A program made the translations under genes and the position numbers. Shown one piece after another: positions 43,689 through 52,963 of a DNA stretch of 64,000 bases (positions are counted from its first letter, which is position 1; every line of letters starts with the position of its first letter). The stretch is from Spirosoma utsteinense (GTDB taxonomy: Bacteria > Bacteroidota > Bacteroidia > Cytophagales > Spirosomataceae), in the NCBI RefSeq assembly GCF_014282275.1, contig NZ_VFIA01000024.1, positions 35,471 to 99,470 on the forward strand, read 5' to 3'. The notes beneath the pieces were generated by a model. The model worked only from the letters and a program-made list of their open reading frames with translations, was not told the origin of the DNA and did no database searches.

Positions 43689-46085
43689 ATGCTGAAGCAG
43701 ACGCACCCATCACCCGGCCTTTCGATATGGACCGTTCTGAGTCTGCTGCTACTCGCTTGTTTGCTCAACGCCTGCAACATTGCCAAACACCTGCCAGCCA
43801 ACGAACGGCTTTATATGGGTACCGATGTTGTCGTTAACGCTGATTCTACCGTTGCCAAAGTAGAGCAGGAGTCGATGGCAGAGCAACTCTCGGCCCTGGC
43901 CCGGCCACGGCCCAATGCACAACTTTTTGGCTACCCCTTTCGGGTTGGTCTTTACTATTTGTTCGGCGAACCCAAAAAGCCGAAGGGTTTCCGCTCCTGG
44001 TTTCGTAAGAAATTCGGCCGCGAACCCGTATTCGCCAGTGCACGGGCTATATCGGCTAACGCACCGGTCATGAACGCCCTGTTGCAAAACGAAGGGTATT
44101 TTGGCTCAACCGTAAGTGGATCACTGAAAGAGGAAGGCTATAAAGCGCGGGGGGTGTATCAGGCCGACATGAAACAGCGCTATTACGTTGACTCGGTCGC
44201 GTTTCAGAAGGACTCGGCGGGCGTTGGGGTGCGTCCGGTTATCCAGGCCCTACAGGCATCGGCCCGGCGAACTATTTTCAAAAAGGGTGACCCTTACCGC
44301 TTCGATAACATAAAGCTGGAACGCGAACGGATTGGACAGGCCCTTAAGCAACGGGGACTGTATTACTTCACCCCCGATTACATCGGCGTACTGGCCGATA
44401 ACGACTCGGTACGCCACCGGACCACACTGATCTTCTATATCAAGCCCGATATGCCCGAAGCGGCCGGCGTGCCCTACTCCATCCGAAACATCTTTATCTA
44501 CCCAAACTATAATCTTTCGACAGCCCGGATCGATACGAATAAACAGCAGGCATATCAGTCAGAAGAACGCTTCAACATCGTCGATTCGAGCCGCCGGTTC
44601 GATCCGAAACTGTTCCGGGATGTGATAACGGTACAGCCGGGCACTCGCTATAACAGCCGCCAGCAGGATCTGACACTTTCGCGGCTGGTCAACGTGGGGG
44701 CGTTTAAGTTTGTCCGTAACCGGTTCGACCCCGACCAGCAGGGCGACTCCGCCGTACTGGACGTTCACTATTACCTGACCCCCTACCCCACAAAATCGGT
44801 GCGGCTGGAGCTGGATGGCACCTCCCGTTCCAACAACTTCAACGGTACACAGGCTATCCTGAGCTGGCGCAACCGGAATGCCCTCCGACGCGCCGAGTTG
44901 CTCACGCTCAACGCAAACGTAGGTATCGAGTTTCAAGTAGGGGCCGGCGATCAGGCGCTGACAAACTACCGATATGGACTCGATGCGGTACTTACCTTTC
45001 CGCGTCTGGTAAGTCCGTTCCGGTTTCAGTTTGATCAGCGTCAAGCTCTGCCAAAAACGAATCTTACGCTGGGGTACCAAACCATCATTCGCGGGGACCT
45101 GTACAAGATCAATTCATTCAACACAACCTTTGGCTATGCCTGGCGTCGGAGTCAGCGCGTTGAACACGTTTTTCAGCCCTTCAACGCAAACTACATTTTT
45201 GTACCGCTGAAGCGCGTAACTAATCGTTTCTATGAAACTTATGAGGATCCCCTTACGCCAGAAGTTGTTAAAAGACAGTATATCAATATCCTTTCCTCGG
45301 ACCAGTTCATTCTGAGCAGTTTATACACGTTCAATTATAACTCGTCGCCCCGCTCGAACTCGCCAACGACATTCCGGCTTACTGCCAACGCCGAAGCTGC
45401 CGGTAACTTAGCTAGCTTGCTGATTCCACTCAAGGAGGGTCAGGATCAGAAAACCATCCTCGGCGTTCCCTTCGCGCAGTACCTTCGTTTCGATGCCGAT
45501 GCCCGGTTGTACCGCAAACTGGGGAGTAGCCTGACCTGGGCTAACCGGCTCTTTGTCGGCGTTGGCATTCCGTATGGGAACTCAAAAGATTTTCAGTTAC
45601 CCCTTACCCGGCAGTACTTCATTGGCGGCACCAATAGCATACGGGCTTTCCGGCCGCGCGCTATCGGCCCGGGTCTATATACTCGTGACACGCTGCGTAA
45701 CCTGCCGCTGTTCCAGGATGGCGGTGGTGATATCCGGCTGGAAGCCAATACAGAATTGCGGCAGAAATTCAACAAGTATATCGAGGGAGCCGTCTTCGTC
45801 GATGCTGGTAATATCTGGACGTATTATCCGGCAGTCCGGTTCACGACAAATCCGCTGGAGGGCCAGTTCAGGAATGACTTTTACAAACAGATTGCTATTG
45901 GCGCGGGCGTCGGTATCCGCATCGATCTATCTTACTTTCTGGTACGTCTGGATCTGGCAACACCGTTGCGAAAGCCTTATAAAACCAACGGCAGCGAGTG
46001 GGTCATTGACCAGATCAATTTCCGCAGCCGCGACTGGCGCAAACAGAATCTGGTGTTTAACATCGGCATTGGCTATCCATTCTAG
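43689..46085 (+). CDS. BamA/TamA-family outer-membrane barrel, lipoprotein type
   Basis: The 798-aa product has a lipoprotein leader (LLACLLNACNIAKHLP). POTRA-like segments follow (about residues 150-350; ALKQRGLYYFTPDYIGVLAD, LSRLVNVGAFKFVRNRF) and then a 16-strand barrel with the lid-lock motif region GGTNSIRAFRPRAIGPG and C-terminal FNIGIGYPF. As the partner of TamB it forms the outer-membrane end of the TAM pathway; the lipidated variant is typical of this phylum (TamL). Its stop lies inside an inverted repeat shared with tesA. Confidence 0.9.
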   Translation: MLKQTHPSPGLSIWTVLSLLLLACLLNACNIAKHLPANERLYMGTDVVVNADSTVAKVEQESMAEQLSALARPRPNAQLFGYPFRVGLYYLFGEPKKPKGFRSWFRKKFGREPVFASARAISANAPVMNALLQNEGYFGSTVSGSLKEEGYKARGVYQADMKQRYYVDSVAFQKDSAGVGVRPVIQALQASARRTIFKKGDPYRFDNIKLERERIGQALKQRGLYYFTPDYIGVLADNDSVRHRTTLIFYIKPDMPEAAGVPYSIRNIFIYPNYNLSTARIDTNKQQAYQSEERFNIVDSSRRFDPKLFRDVITVQPGTRYNSRQQDLTLSRLVNVGAFKFVRNRFDPDQQGDSAVLDVHYYLTPYPTKSVRLELDGTSRSNNFNGTQAILSWRNRNALRRAELLTLNANVGIEFQVGAGDQALTNYRYGLDAVLTFPRLVSPFRFQFDQRQALPKTNLTLGYQTIIRGDLYKINSFNTTFGYAWRRSQRVEHVFQPFNANYIFVPLKRVTNRFYETYEDPLTPEVVKRQYINILSSDQFILSSLYTFNYNSSPRSNSPTTFRLTANAEAAGNLASLLIPLKEGQDQKTILGVPFAQYLRFDADARLYRKLGSSLTWANRLFVGVGIPYGNSKDFQLPLTRQYFIGGTNSIRAFRPRAIGPGLYTRDTLRNLPLFQDGGGDIRLEANTELRQKFNKYIEGAVFVDAGNIWTYYPAVRFTTNPLEGQFRNDFYKQIAIGAGVGIRIDLSYFLVRLDLATPLRKPYKTNGSEWVIDQINFRSRDWRKQNLVFNIGIGYPF

Positions 46086-46165
46086 TAACGCGCCTACGTA
46101 CCGCGGACTTCAGTCCGATACTATAGATCAACGGACTGAAGTCCGCGGTACGTAGACGCGTTACT
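46084..46165. repeat. Inverted repeat holding both convergent stops, palindrome family 2 copy A
   Basis: Arms 46084-46117 and 46132-46165 (34 bases) pair with one mismatch around a 14-base loop. The element spans the TAG of the tamA-like gene and the TAA of tesA on opposite strands. The inner module GTACCGCGGACTTCAGTCCG recurs at 52902-52962. Confidence 0.75.
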
Positions 46166-46877
46166 GTAAAATCGGCTTGATGACGGCCCAGACGTTTTCG
46201 GCTACGATCTTATGACCGGCGGGGTTGGGGTGGATACCATCGGCCTGATTGAGTTTAGGAATACCGCCCACGTTTTCGAGCAGGAACGGAATCAGAATCG
46301 CTTTGTTCTTGTCGGCGAGTTGCTTGAACAACTCCCGAAACTCCCGCGTGTACTCCGTGCCGAGGTTGGGCGGAATCTGCATCCCGGCAAGAACGATGGT
46401 CGCCTGTGGGCTCTTACGCCGGACAGTGTCCATAATGGCCTGCAAATTCTGGCGCGTGGCCGACAGCGGCAAACCGCGCAGCCCGTCGTTCCCGCCCAGT
46501 TCGAGCACAAACACCGCTACAGGCTGGCGCAACACCCAACCGATCCGACTCTTGCCGCCCGCCGTTGTTTCGCCACTGAGACCCGCGTTGACAACGGTGT
46601 AGTTCAATCCCGCCGAGTCTATCTTCGCGCCAATCAGGGCCGGAAAAGCCTGCCCTGGTTCAACACCGTAGCCAGCGGCCAGGCTATTCCCAAAAAATAA
46701 TACGGTCTGTTTGGTAGACGTCGGTGTCGATTTAGGCTGCTCAGTTGCTTGGGTGGAGCCAGCAGCTGGTTTCTTGTCGCTTTTTGTTTCGGAGGAGCCA
46801 CAGCCCCAGACCGTTAAGAGTATCATTAGTCCGCTCATCACGGAATACAGCATTCGATTACCCGGTAAGAACTTCAT
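46161..46877 (-). CDS. tesA: SGNH-hydrolase arylesterase/thioesterase (TesA-like), lipoprotein
   Basis: The 238-aa product has a lipoprotein leader (LMILLTVWGCGSS), a Thr/Pro/Lys linker, then the SGNH blocks: LFFGNSLAAGYGV (GNSL in place of GDSL, nucleophile Ser), NAGLSGETTAGG (Gly), ELGGNDGLRG (Asn) and DGIHPNPAGH (Asp and His). It cleaves acyl esters or thioesters in the periplasm. ATG 46877 is preferred to 46970, which would overlap the divergent ABC gene. The order tesA divergent from ybbA-ybbP matches that in E. coli. Confidence 0.88.
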   Translation of the reverse strand: MKFLPGNRMLYSVMSGLMILLTVWGCGSSETKSDKKPAAGSTQATEQPKSTPTSTKQTVLFFGNSLAAGYGVEPGQAFPALIGAKIDSAGLNYTVVNAGLSGETTAGGKSRIGWVLRQPVAVFVLELGGNDGLRGLPLSATRQNLQAIMDTVRRKSPQATIVLAGMQIPPNLGTEYTREFRELFKQLADKNKAILIPFLLENVGGIPKLNQADGIHPNPAGHKIVAENVWAVIKPILQ

Positions 46878-46933
46878 AGACAGCAAGGCAGTTGTGTTTA
46901 CACAAACAAGTCGTATCCTCTGAATTTTGTTCA

Positions 46934-47650
46934 ATGAGCATTCTACGCGTCGAAAATCTGACGAAAACATATGCCAGTGGAGGCAGTAACCTGACTGTTC
47001 TGCACGGCGTCAACTTCACTCTCGAACCGGGCGACACGTTCGCCATCGTTGGGCCTTCGGGCAGCGGCAAAACAACCTTGCTGGGCCTGTGCGCCGGACT
47101 CGACCGGGCTACGTCGGGAAGCGTCTACCTGAACGACATCCGGCTCGACACCCTCAGCGAAGACCAGCGGGCCGCCATCAGGAATCAGCATGTCGGGTTC
47201 ATTTTTCAGAACTTCCAGCTGTTGCCTACCCTGACCGCTCTTGAAAACGTCATGGTTCCGCTCGAACTGCGCGGTGAGCGTGGAGCCCAGAAAAATGCGC
47301 AGGCGCTGCTGGACCGCGTGGGTCTGGGCCAGCGGGGGCATCACTACCCCACCCAACTTTCGGGCGGTGAACAGCAGCGCGTTTCACTGGCGCGGGCGTT
47401 TGCGAACCGACCCAAACTCCTCTTCGCCGATGAACCCACCGGTAACCTCGATGCCGACACCAGCGCTACCGTCGTAGATCTGCTGTTCGAACTGAACCGC
47501 GAAGCTGGCACTACCCTCGTACTGGTCACCCACGACCTGGAACTGGCCGCCCGCACCCAGCGTATCGTTCGGGTCAAAGGCGGCACGGTCGTCTCTGACA
47601 CACAGGAGCGAAAGAGCGAACGAGTGATAGAAAGAGCGAATGGTGAATGA
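46934..47650 (+). CDS. YbbA/LolD-type ABC transporter ATPase
   Basis: The 238-aa ATPase has Walker A GPSGSGKTT, Q-loop FIFQNFQLLPTL, signature LSGGEQQRVSLARA, Walker B LLFADEPTGNLD and H-loop LVTHD. MacB/LolD-family ATPases work with FtsX-type permeases in envelope lipoprotein or lipid traffic. The ATG at 46934 (MSILRVENLTKTY) is the normal family start; the longer frame from 46892 adds an unlikely N-terminus. The permease gene follows after 106 bp. Confidence 0.92.
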   Translation: MSILRVENLTKTYASGGSNLTVLHGVNFTLEPGDTFAIVGPSGSGKTTLLGLCAGLDRATSGSVYLNDIRLDTLSEDQRAAIRNQHVGFIFQNFQLLPTLTALENVMVPLELRGERGAQKNAQALLDRVGLGQRGHHYPTQLSGGEQQRVSLARAFANRPKLLFADEPTGNLDADTSATVVDLLFELNREAGTTLVLVTHDLELAARTQRIVRVKGGTVVSDTQERKSERVIERANGE

Positions 47651-47653
47651 TTT

Positions 47654-47707
47654 AATGAGTGATTGAGTGAATAATGCATGCGCCAGCTATTCACTCAATC
47701 ACTCATT
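47654..47707. terminator. 20-bp perfect hairpin between the ABC ATPase and permease genes
   Basis: Arms 47654-47673 and 47688-47707 with a 14-base loop, made of AATGAGTGATTGAGTGA-type units. It starts just after the ATPase stop (47650). It may stabilise the upstream transcript or limit read-through into the permease gene. Confidence 0.5.
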
Positions 47708-47756
47708 CACTCAATCAATCATTCACTTAATCACTCAATAAAACATAATAGATTCC

Positions 47757-50318
47757 ATGAAATTCTCCTGGCTTTTCCGGATGGCCTGGCGCGACAGCCG
47801 TCGAAGCCGCCAACGGTTATTATTATTCATGTCGGCCATTGTGCTGGGCATTGCAGCTCTGGTCGCTATCAACTCCTTTGGCGATAACCTGGCGCTGAGT
47901 ATCGATGATCAGGCCCGCGAACTCCTCGGTGCCGACCTGACGCTTTCCTGGAACCGCCCACCGACCCGTAAAACGCAGCAACTGGCTAAAACCATGGGTC
48001 GCGACCGGGCTTATGAAGTGTCATTCGCGTCGCTGGTGTCGATTCCTAAAACGGGCGGAGTCCGGCTGGCGCAGGTAAAAGGACTCACCGGCAATTTCCC
48101 GTATTACGGCACCTGGGAGGTGCAGCCCGCATCGGCGGTGCAGACGTTCCGGCAGGCTAGTGGCCGCGTGGCGCTCGTTGATGATGCGCTGCTGGTGCAA
48201 CTGGGGGCTCAGCCCGGTGATTCGGTCCGGCTGGGAAACCTGTCGTTTCTGATTGCAGGCCGGGTAACCAAAACGCCGGGCCAGGCGGCCATTGCCGCTA
48301 CGGTTGCGCCAACGGTATTCGTTCCGAACCAGTTTCTGGCCAACACGGGTCTGCTGCAACGCGGCAGCCGGGTCAATTACAAATATTATTACCAGTTCGC
48401 ACCGGGCACGGATGTTGACAAATACGTCCGGACAATTTCAGGACGACTGGATAAAGACGGTGTCAATTACGATACCGTCAGCGAACGAAAAAAACAGACG
48501 GGCCGCTCGTTCGCCGATCTGACAAAATACCTGAGTCTGGTGGCTTTTGTGGCGCTGCTGCTGGGTTGCGTGGGCGTAGCGAGTGCCGTTCAATTGTACG
48601 TAAAAGAGAAGATAGCCTCGGTAGCCATTCTGCGCACCCTGGGGGCCAGCGGCAGGCAGGCCTTGTTGATTTATCTCCTCCAAACCGCGCTGATGGGCCT
48701 GATTGGCGCTACCGTTGGGGCCCTGGTCGGGTCGGCGGTGCAGTTGGTGCTGCCCCGCGTCTTCGGCGACTTCCTGCCCGTGACGGTGCAGACGACACTG
48801 TCGGGGCCAGCCATCCTGGGGGGTATCGGTACAGGGCTGCTTATCTCGGTACTCTTCGCACTGCTGCCGCTGCTGGCTATCCGCAACGTATCACCCCTTC
48901 GTGCGCTACGTAATTCGTACGAGGATGACCTGAGCGGACGCGATCCGTTGCGCTGGGCGGTTTACCTGCTTATTATTGGCTTTATTGTCGGTTTCGCTTA
49001 TCTCCAGACCCGTAACCTCATGCTGGCCGTAGGCTTTACGGGTGGGCTAGCCGTAGCATTTGGTATCCTGACCCTGCTTGGTCTGGGCCTTATTGCGCTG
49101 GTACGCCGGTTTTTTCCCTCTTCCTGGAGCTACGTATGGCGGCAGAGCCTGGCCAACCTCTACCGACCCAACAACCAGACGCTTATTCTTGTGACGGCTA
49201 TTGGACTCGGTGCATTCCTGATCGCTACGCTGTACCTGACGCAGGGGTTGCTGCTGGGGCGGGTGCAGCTGTCGGGAAGCGGCAAGCAGCCGAACATGGT
49301 GCTGTTCGACATTCAGAATGAGCAGATTGCCGGTGTACGGGCGCTGGTGAAACAGCAGAAATTGCCGATTTTGCAGGAAGTGCCCATTGTGACCATGCGC
49401 CTGAACGATATCAACGGCAAGACATCGTCAGAAAGCAAACCACCCCGCCCCGACCAGCCTGCCGACACGGTACGCGCCGACTCCACCCGGCGCCCACCCA
49501 GCTGGGCCTTCACCCGCGAGTATCGCGTAACGTACCGGGATACCCTGATTTCGTCGGAAAAAATTGCGGCCGGCAAAGGTCCATATCAGGAAAATGGTGC
49601 GATCTATATCTCGATGGAGAAGGACTATATGGAACGGATGCACGTGAAGCTCGGCGACACGCTGAACTTCAACGTGCAGGGCGCGCCCATCCCAACCATC
49701 GTGGGCGGTACCCGTGAGGTCGACTGGAGCCGGGTACAAACCAACTTCCTGATCGTTTTTCCATCGGGTGTGCTGGAGCAGGCACCTCAGTTTCGGGTAC
49801 TGATGACCCGCGTACCCGACAACCAGACGTCGGCGGTGTTACAGCGGGGTTTGGTAAGCCAGTTCCCGAACGTATCGGCCATCGACCTGGGCCTGATCCT
49901 GAAAACGGTCGACGAAATTCTTGATCAAATCTCGTTCGTGATTCGGTTTATGGCGCTGTTCAGCATCCTCACGGGCTTGCTGGTACTGGCCTCGTCGGTC
50001 GTCATCAGCAAATACCAGCGGCTGCGCGAAAGCGTACTGCTGCGTACACTGGGAGCCAGTCGTAATCAGATTCTGCGCATTACTGCGCTGGAATATGGCC
50101 TGTTAGGTTTGCTGGCAGCGCTGTCGGGCATTCTGCTATCGGTAGCGGGAACCTGGGCGTTGGCACGTTTTGTCTTCGAGGTAGCCTACCAGCCCGATGT
50201 CGTACCCCTGTTTGTCATAGCCTCCGTCGTTACGGTGCTAACTGTGGTGATTGGGGTTTTCAACAGCCGCGAAGTGCTGGTCAGGCCCCCGCTCGATGTA
50301 CTGCGGGGCGACGTGTAG
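47757..50318 (+). CDS. YbbP-type FtsX-like ABC permease
   Basis: The 853-aa product has one N-terminal helix (LFMSAIVLGIAALVAINSFGDN), periplasmic MacB-like segments, a first block of helices (about residues 260-480) containing VAILRTLGASGRQALLIYLLQ, a second periplasmic part and a final block with ESVLLRTLGASRNQILRITALEYGLLG. The two LRTLGAS repeats mark the FtsX domains of the YbbP family. It works with the ATPase encoded just upstream. Confidence 0.92.
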   Translation: MKFSWLFRMAWRDSRRSRQRLLLFMSAIVLGIAALVAINSFGDNLALSIDDQARELLGADLTLSWNRPPTRKTQQLAKTMGRDRAYEVSFASLVSIPKTGGVRLAQVKGLTGNFPYYGTWEVQPASAVQTFRQASGRVALVDDALLVQLGAQPGDSVRLGNLSFLIAGRVTKTPGQAAIAATVAPTVFVPNQFLANTGLLQRGSRVNYKYYYQFAPGTDVDKYVRTISGRLDKDGVNYDTVSERKKQTGRSFADLTKYLSLVAFVALLLGCVGVASAVQLYVKEKIASVAILRTLGASGRQALLIYLLQTALMGLIGATVGALVGSAVQLVLPRVFGDFLPVTVQTTLSGPAILGGIGTGLLISVLFALLPLLAIRNVSPLRALRNSYEDDLSGRDPLRWAVYLLIIGFIVGFAYLQTRNLMLAVGFTGGLAVAFGILTLLGLGLIALVRRFFPSSWSYVWRQSLANLYRPNNQTLILVTAIGLGAFLIATLYLTQGLLLGRVQLSGSGKQPNMVLFDIQNEQIAGVRALVKQQKLPILQEVPIVTMRLNDINGKTSSESKPPRPDQPADTVRADSTRRPPSWAFTREYRVTYRDTLISSEKIAAGKGPYQENGAIYISMEKDYMERMHVKLGDTLNFNVQGAPIPTIVGGTREVDWSRVQTNFLIVFPSGVLEQAPQFRVLMTRVPDNQTSAVLQRGLVSQFPNVSAIDLGLILKTVDEILDQISFVIRFMALFSILTGLLVLASSVVISKYQRLRESVLLRTLGASRNQILRITALEYGLLGLLAALSGILLSVAGTWALARFVFEVAYQPDVVPLFVIASVVTVLTVVIGVFNSREVLVRPPLDVLRGDV

Positions 50319-50359
50319 CCGATCGACATAGGTAAAATGACTGTAACCGCCCCCGTATG

Positions 50360-50416
50360 TTAGTCATCGAAAAGCCCATGCTCCGAGAGGAAGAGCATGG
50401 GCTTTTCGATGACTAA
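50360..50416. terminator. 24-bp perfect hairpin between convergent genes
   Basis: Arms 50360-50383 and 50393-50416 with a 9-base loop, between the ybbP-like gene (+) and the SDR gene (-). It serves as a terminator in both directions; the inner AAAAGCCC/GGGCTTTT gives a T run on either strand. Confidence 0.65.
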
Positions 50417-50433
50417 TGTCAATCAATAGCTAC

Positions 50434-51186
50434 TTAGTGAGCCAGGTAGCCGCCATCGATTGGATAGTACGACCCTGTTACGAACGATGCCTTTTCGGAC
50501 GAGAGCCAGATAACTAGTTCTGCCACTTCTTCTGCCTTACCTAACCGCCCGATGGGGTGCATGGCAACCAGTTGTTGACGGGCTTCGTCGGGAAGAACCG
50601 ATAGCAGGGGCGTGTCGATGTAGGCCGGGCCCACGGCGTTGACCCGTATACCTTTCTGGGCGTATTCCAGCGCGGCCGTTTTCGTCAGCCCTACGACCGC
50701 ATGCTTGGCAGCTACATAACCCGGCGAGTTGGGCGTACCGACCTGACCAAGAATAGACGCCATATTGACGATCGTGCCTTTCCCCTGTTTCACCATCTGA
50801 GCCAGTTGGTACTTCATACAAAAGAAAACGCTGTTCAAGTTAATATTGATGATCTTCTGCCAGCCTTCGAGACTGTAGTCGGCGGTCATATTCAGTTCGC
50901 CACCAATACCAGCGTTGTTACAGGCGATATCCAGCTTACCGTAGCGATTGACGACTTCGTTGACCAGACGTTCGCACTCCGACGGGTCGCCCACATCGGC
51001 CAGCACAAAATGGCCCTGTACATCCATACCTTTGATTTGCTCGACGACGACCTGTCCTTTTTCGGCGTCCAGATCGGTAACCAGCACGTTGGCCCCATGT
51101 TGTGCGTAGAGTAACGCAACAGCTTTGCCAATGCCTGAAGCAGCCCCGGTAACGAGGGCGGTTTTACCAGCTAGTGAATGTTCCAT
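50434..51186 (-). CDS. Short-chain dehydrogenase/reductase (classical SDR)
   Basis: The 250-aa product has the cofactor site TGAASGIG, NNAG, the catalytic Ser of ASILGQVG and YVAAK (Tyr and Lys), and ends FVTGSYYPIDGGYLAH. Asp in VTDLDAEK after the second strand favours NAD(H). It oxidises or reduces an alcohol or carbonyl; the substrate is unknown. ATG 51186 (MEHSLAGKTALVTG) is preferred to 51222. Confidence 0.92.
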   Translation of the reverse strand: MEHSLAGKTALVTGAASGIGKAVALLYAQHGANVLVTDLDAEKGQVVVEQIKGMDVQGHFVLADVGDPSECERLVNEVVNRYGKLDIACNNAGIGGELNMTADYSLEGWQKIININLNSVFFCMKYQLAQMVKQGKGTIVNMASILGQVGTPNSPGYVAAKHAVVGLTKTAALEYAQKGIRVNAVGPAYIDTPLLSVLPDEARQQLVAMHPIGRLGKAEEVAELVIWLSSEKASFVTGSYYPIDGGYLAH

Positions 51187-51263
51187 AGTCTTGTTTATTT
51201 TAGTAAAGAACGCCCCCTGCACGAAATGGTTATCAGGTAATCGGGTTATTAAGACAGCACCCG

Positions 51264-51271
51264 TATGTTTG
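51264..51271 (+). promoter_or_regulatory. -7 element (TATGTTTG) overlapping a false upstream ATG
   Basis: The element contains the ATG at 51265 of the longer frame, so that codon cannot be the start. It ends five bases before the ATG at 51277, pointing to a leaderless or nearly leaderless transcript. Confidence 0.55.
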
Positions 51272-51276
51272 CAGGT

Positions 51277-52899
51277 ATGCGCCCGCTTCTATCTTTTTAT
51301 GATTTTCTTTTTCTGAGCCTGTTCCTGGCGATAGGACCACAAGTGGCCCAAAGCCAGCCCGCACGACCTGGATTACTGACAGTAACGATCCTCGATGCAG
51401 CAACGCGCAAACCAACGCCTGTTCGGGTCCGGCTCACCCGCGATGGTAAGCCCGTAGCGGCCCTCCCGCCCGAAGCGGTGGCCGTTATGTATGGTCTGTG
51501 GGATCATGAAGATGGGTACGCCTTTCAACCCGACAGCTCGTTCTACGTAGCAGGACAGTTTAAAATGACGCTACCACCGGGCACCTACCAGCTTAGTGTA
51601 TCCAAAGGACATGAATTTTTACGGCAGCAGGTCGACGTCGTGATTAGGCCCGGTCAGCCGCTCAGCCAAACATACACGCTGCAACGCTGGACCCATATGG
51701 CCGATAAAAGCTGGTACTCGACCGATGGGCATATTCACATTCGGCGGTCGCCCCACGAGAACCCGCTCCTTATGACCTGGCTCCAGGCCGAAGATGTCAA
51801 CGTTGGTGCGTTGCTGCGCATGGGTGATTTCTGGGAGACCTATTACCCGCAATATGCCTATGGCGAAGCGGGTCTGTACGGACAAGGGAATTACCTGCTT
51901 ACCACGGGTCAGGAAGATCCCCGCACGCCCGAGCTGGGCCATGCCTTCGCCATTGGCGCGTTGGATCGTGTCCGGCAGCGCGACCGGTATTACCTCTTCG
52001 ATGAGGTGTTCGACAAAGTTCACCAGCGCGGGGGTATGACGGGCTACGCCCATCAGGCCGAAACATTCCACGGTTACCGGGGCCTGGTGCTCGACGGCCT
52101 GCGTGGGAAAGTCGACGCGCTCGAACTGCTTCAGTTTTGTGTCGACGAGCACCCGCTGCATACCGAACATTACTACCACCTGCTCGACCTTGGCATTCCG
52201 CTCACGGCCACGGCAGGTTCCGACTTTCCCTGGTGCGGGCAGGACCACGGCCACGGCCCACCCGAACGATCATCCCGCATTGGCAATGCCCGTTTCTACA
52301 CCCGGCTTAACGGCCCGCTTACCTTCGCCAACTGGCGTAACGCGGTTCGGGCGGGTCATACGTTCGTGTCGAGCGGCCCCATGCTCGATCTGCGGGTGAA
52401 CGCAGCGGGGCGTCAACCCGCTATTCCCGGCGATCGACTGGCCGTAACACGTGGCAGCAGCCTGACCCTAACCGTTGAAGCCTACGGTCATGCCGGACAA
52501 GTGCCGCTGGATACGCTCGAACTTGTCAGTCACGGGCAGGTGATCGGGCGAACAACGGCGCGCCAGCCGGGACAGTCGGCCGCCCATCTGTCACTGACGG
52601 TTACGATCCCGTCTGTTGACTATGGCCGGTGGATTGCCGCCCGCTGCACGGGAGGGCCGAGCCAGGCCGCACACACGACCCCCGTTTACGTAACGGTCGA
52701 TGGCAGGGGCTTTCATAATCCGCAAACGGCGGGCCACTACCTCGACCTCAGTGAGCGCTACTTACAGGAAATCGAACAGGAGATCAGTCGGCCTAATCCA
52801 GCTACGGAAAGGCAGGCCTGGCGCTACGCCGATGCGTTGAAAGCACGAATTGCCGAAACACGGCGGGTTATTGAGCGGATGAGGCAGGAATTGCGGTGA
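51277..52899 (+). CDS. CehA/McbA-family PHP metallohydrolase, exported
   Basis: The 540-aa product has a signal peptide (FLFLSLFLAIGPQVAQSQP), a beta-sandwich carboxypeptidase-like domain (about residues 30-135) and a PHP-like catalytic part beginning SWYSTDGHIHIRRSPHENP, with further metal-ligand candidates in GYAHQAETFHG and TATAGSDFPWCGQDHGHG. CehA proteins hydrolyse esters and phosphoesters. The start at 51277 follows from the promoter element that covers the earlier ATG. It is divergent from the SDR gene. Confidence 0.85.
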   Translation: MRPLLSFYDFLFLSLFLAIGPQVAQSQPARPGLLTVTILDAATRKPTPVRVRLTRDGKPVAALPPEAVAVMYGLWDHEDGYAFQPDSSFYVAGQFKMTLPPGTYQLSVSKGHEFLRQQVDVVIRPGQPLSQTYTLQRWTHMADKSWYSTDGHIHIRRSPHENPLLMTWLQAEDVNVGALLRMGDFWETYYPQYAYGEAGLYGQGNYLLTTGQEDPRTPELGHAFAIGALDRVRQRDRYYLFDEVFDKVHQRGGMTGYAHQAETFHGYRGLVLDGLRGKVDALELLQFCVDEHPLHTEHYYHLLDLGIPLTATAGSDFPWCGQDHGHGPPERSSRIGNARFYTRLNGPLTFANWRNAVRAGHTFVSSGPMLDLRVNAAGRQPAIPGDRLAVTRGSSLTLTVEAYGHAGQVPLDTLELVSHGQVIGRTTARQPGQSAAHLSLTVTIPSVDYGRWIAARCTGGPSQAAHTTPVYVTVDGRGFHNPQTAGHYLDLSERYLQEIEQEISRPNPATERQAWRYADALKARIAETRRVIERMRQELR

Positions 52900-52901
52900 A
52901 C

Positions 52902-52962
52902 GTACCACGGACTGAAGTCCGTTTAAAACCAATCAATGAAAGCGGACTGAAGTCCGCAGTAC
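52902..52962. repeat. Palindrome family 2 copy B between convergent genes
   Basis: Arms 52902-52922 and 52942-52962 each contain GGACTGAAGTCC, a small hairpin by itself, and carry GTAC at the outer ends. The module is the same as in the repeat at 46084-46165. It lies between the cehA-like stop (52899) and the ABC gene stop (52964). Confidence 0.65.
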
Positions 52963-52963
52963 A

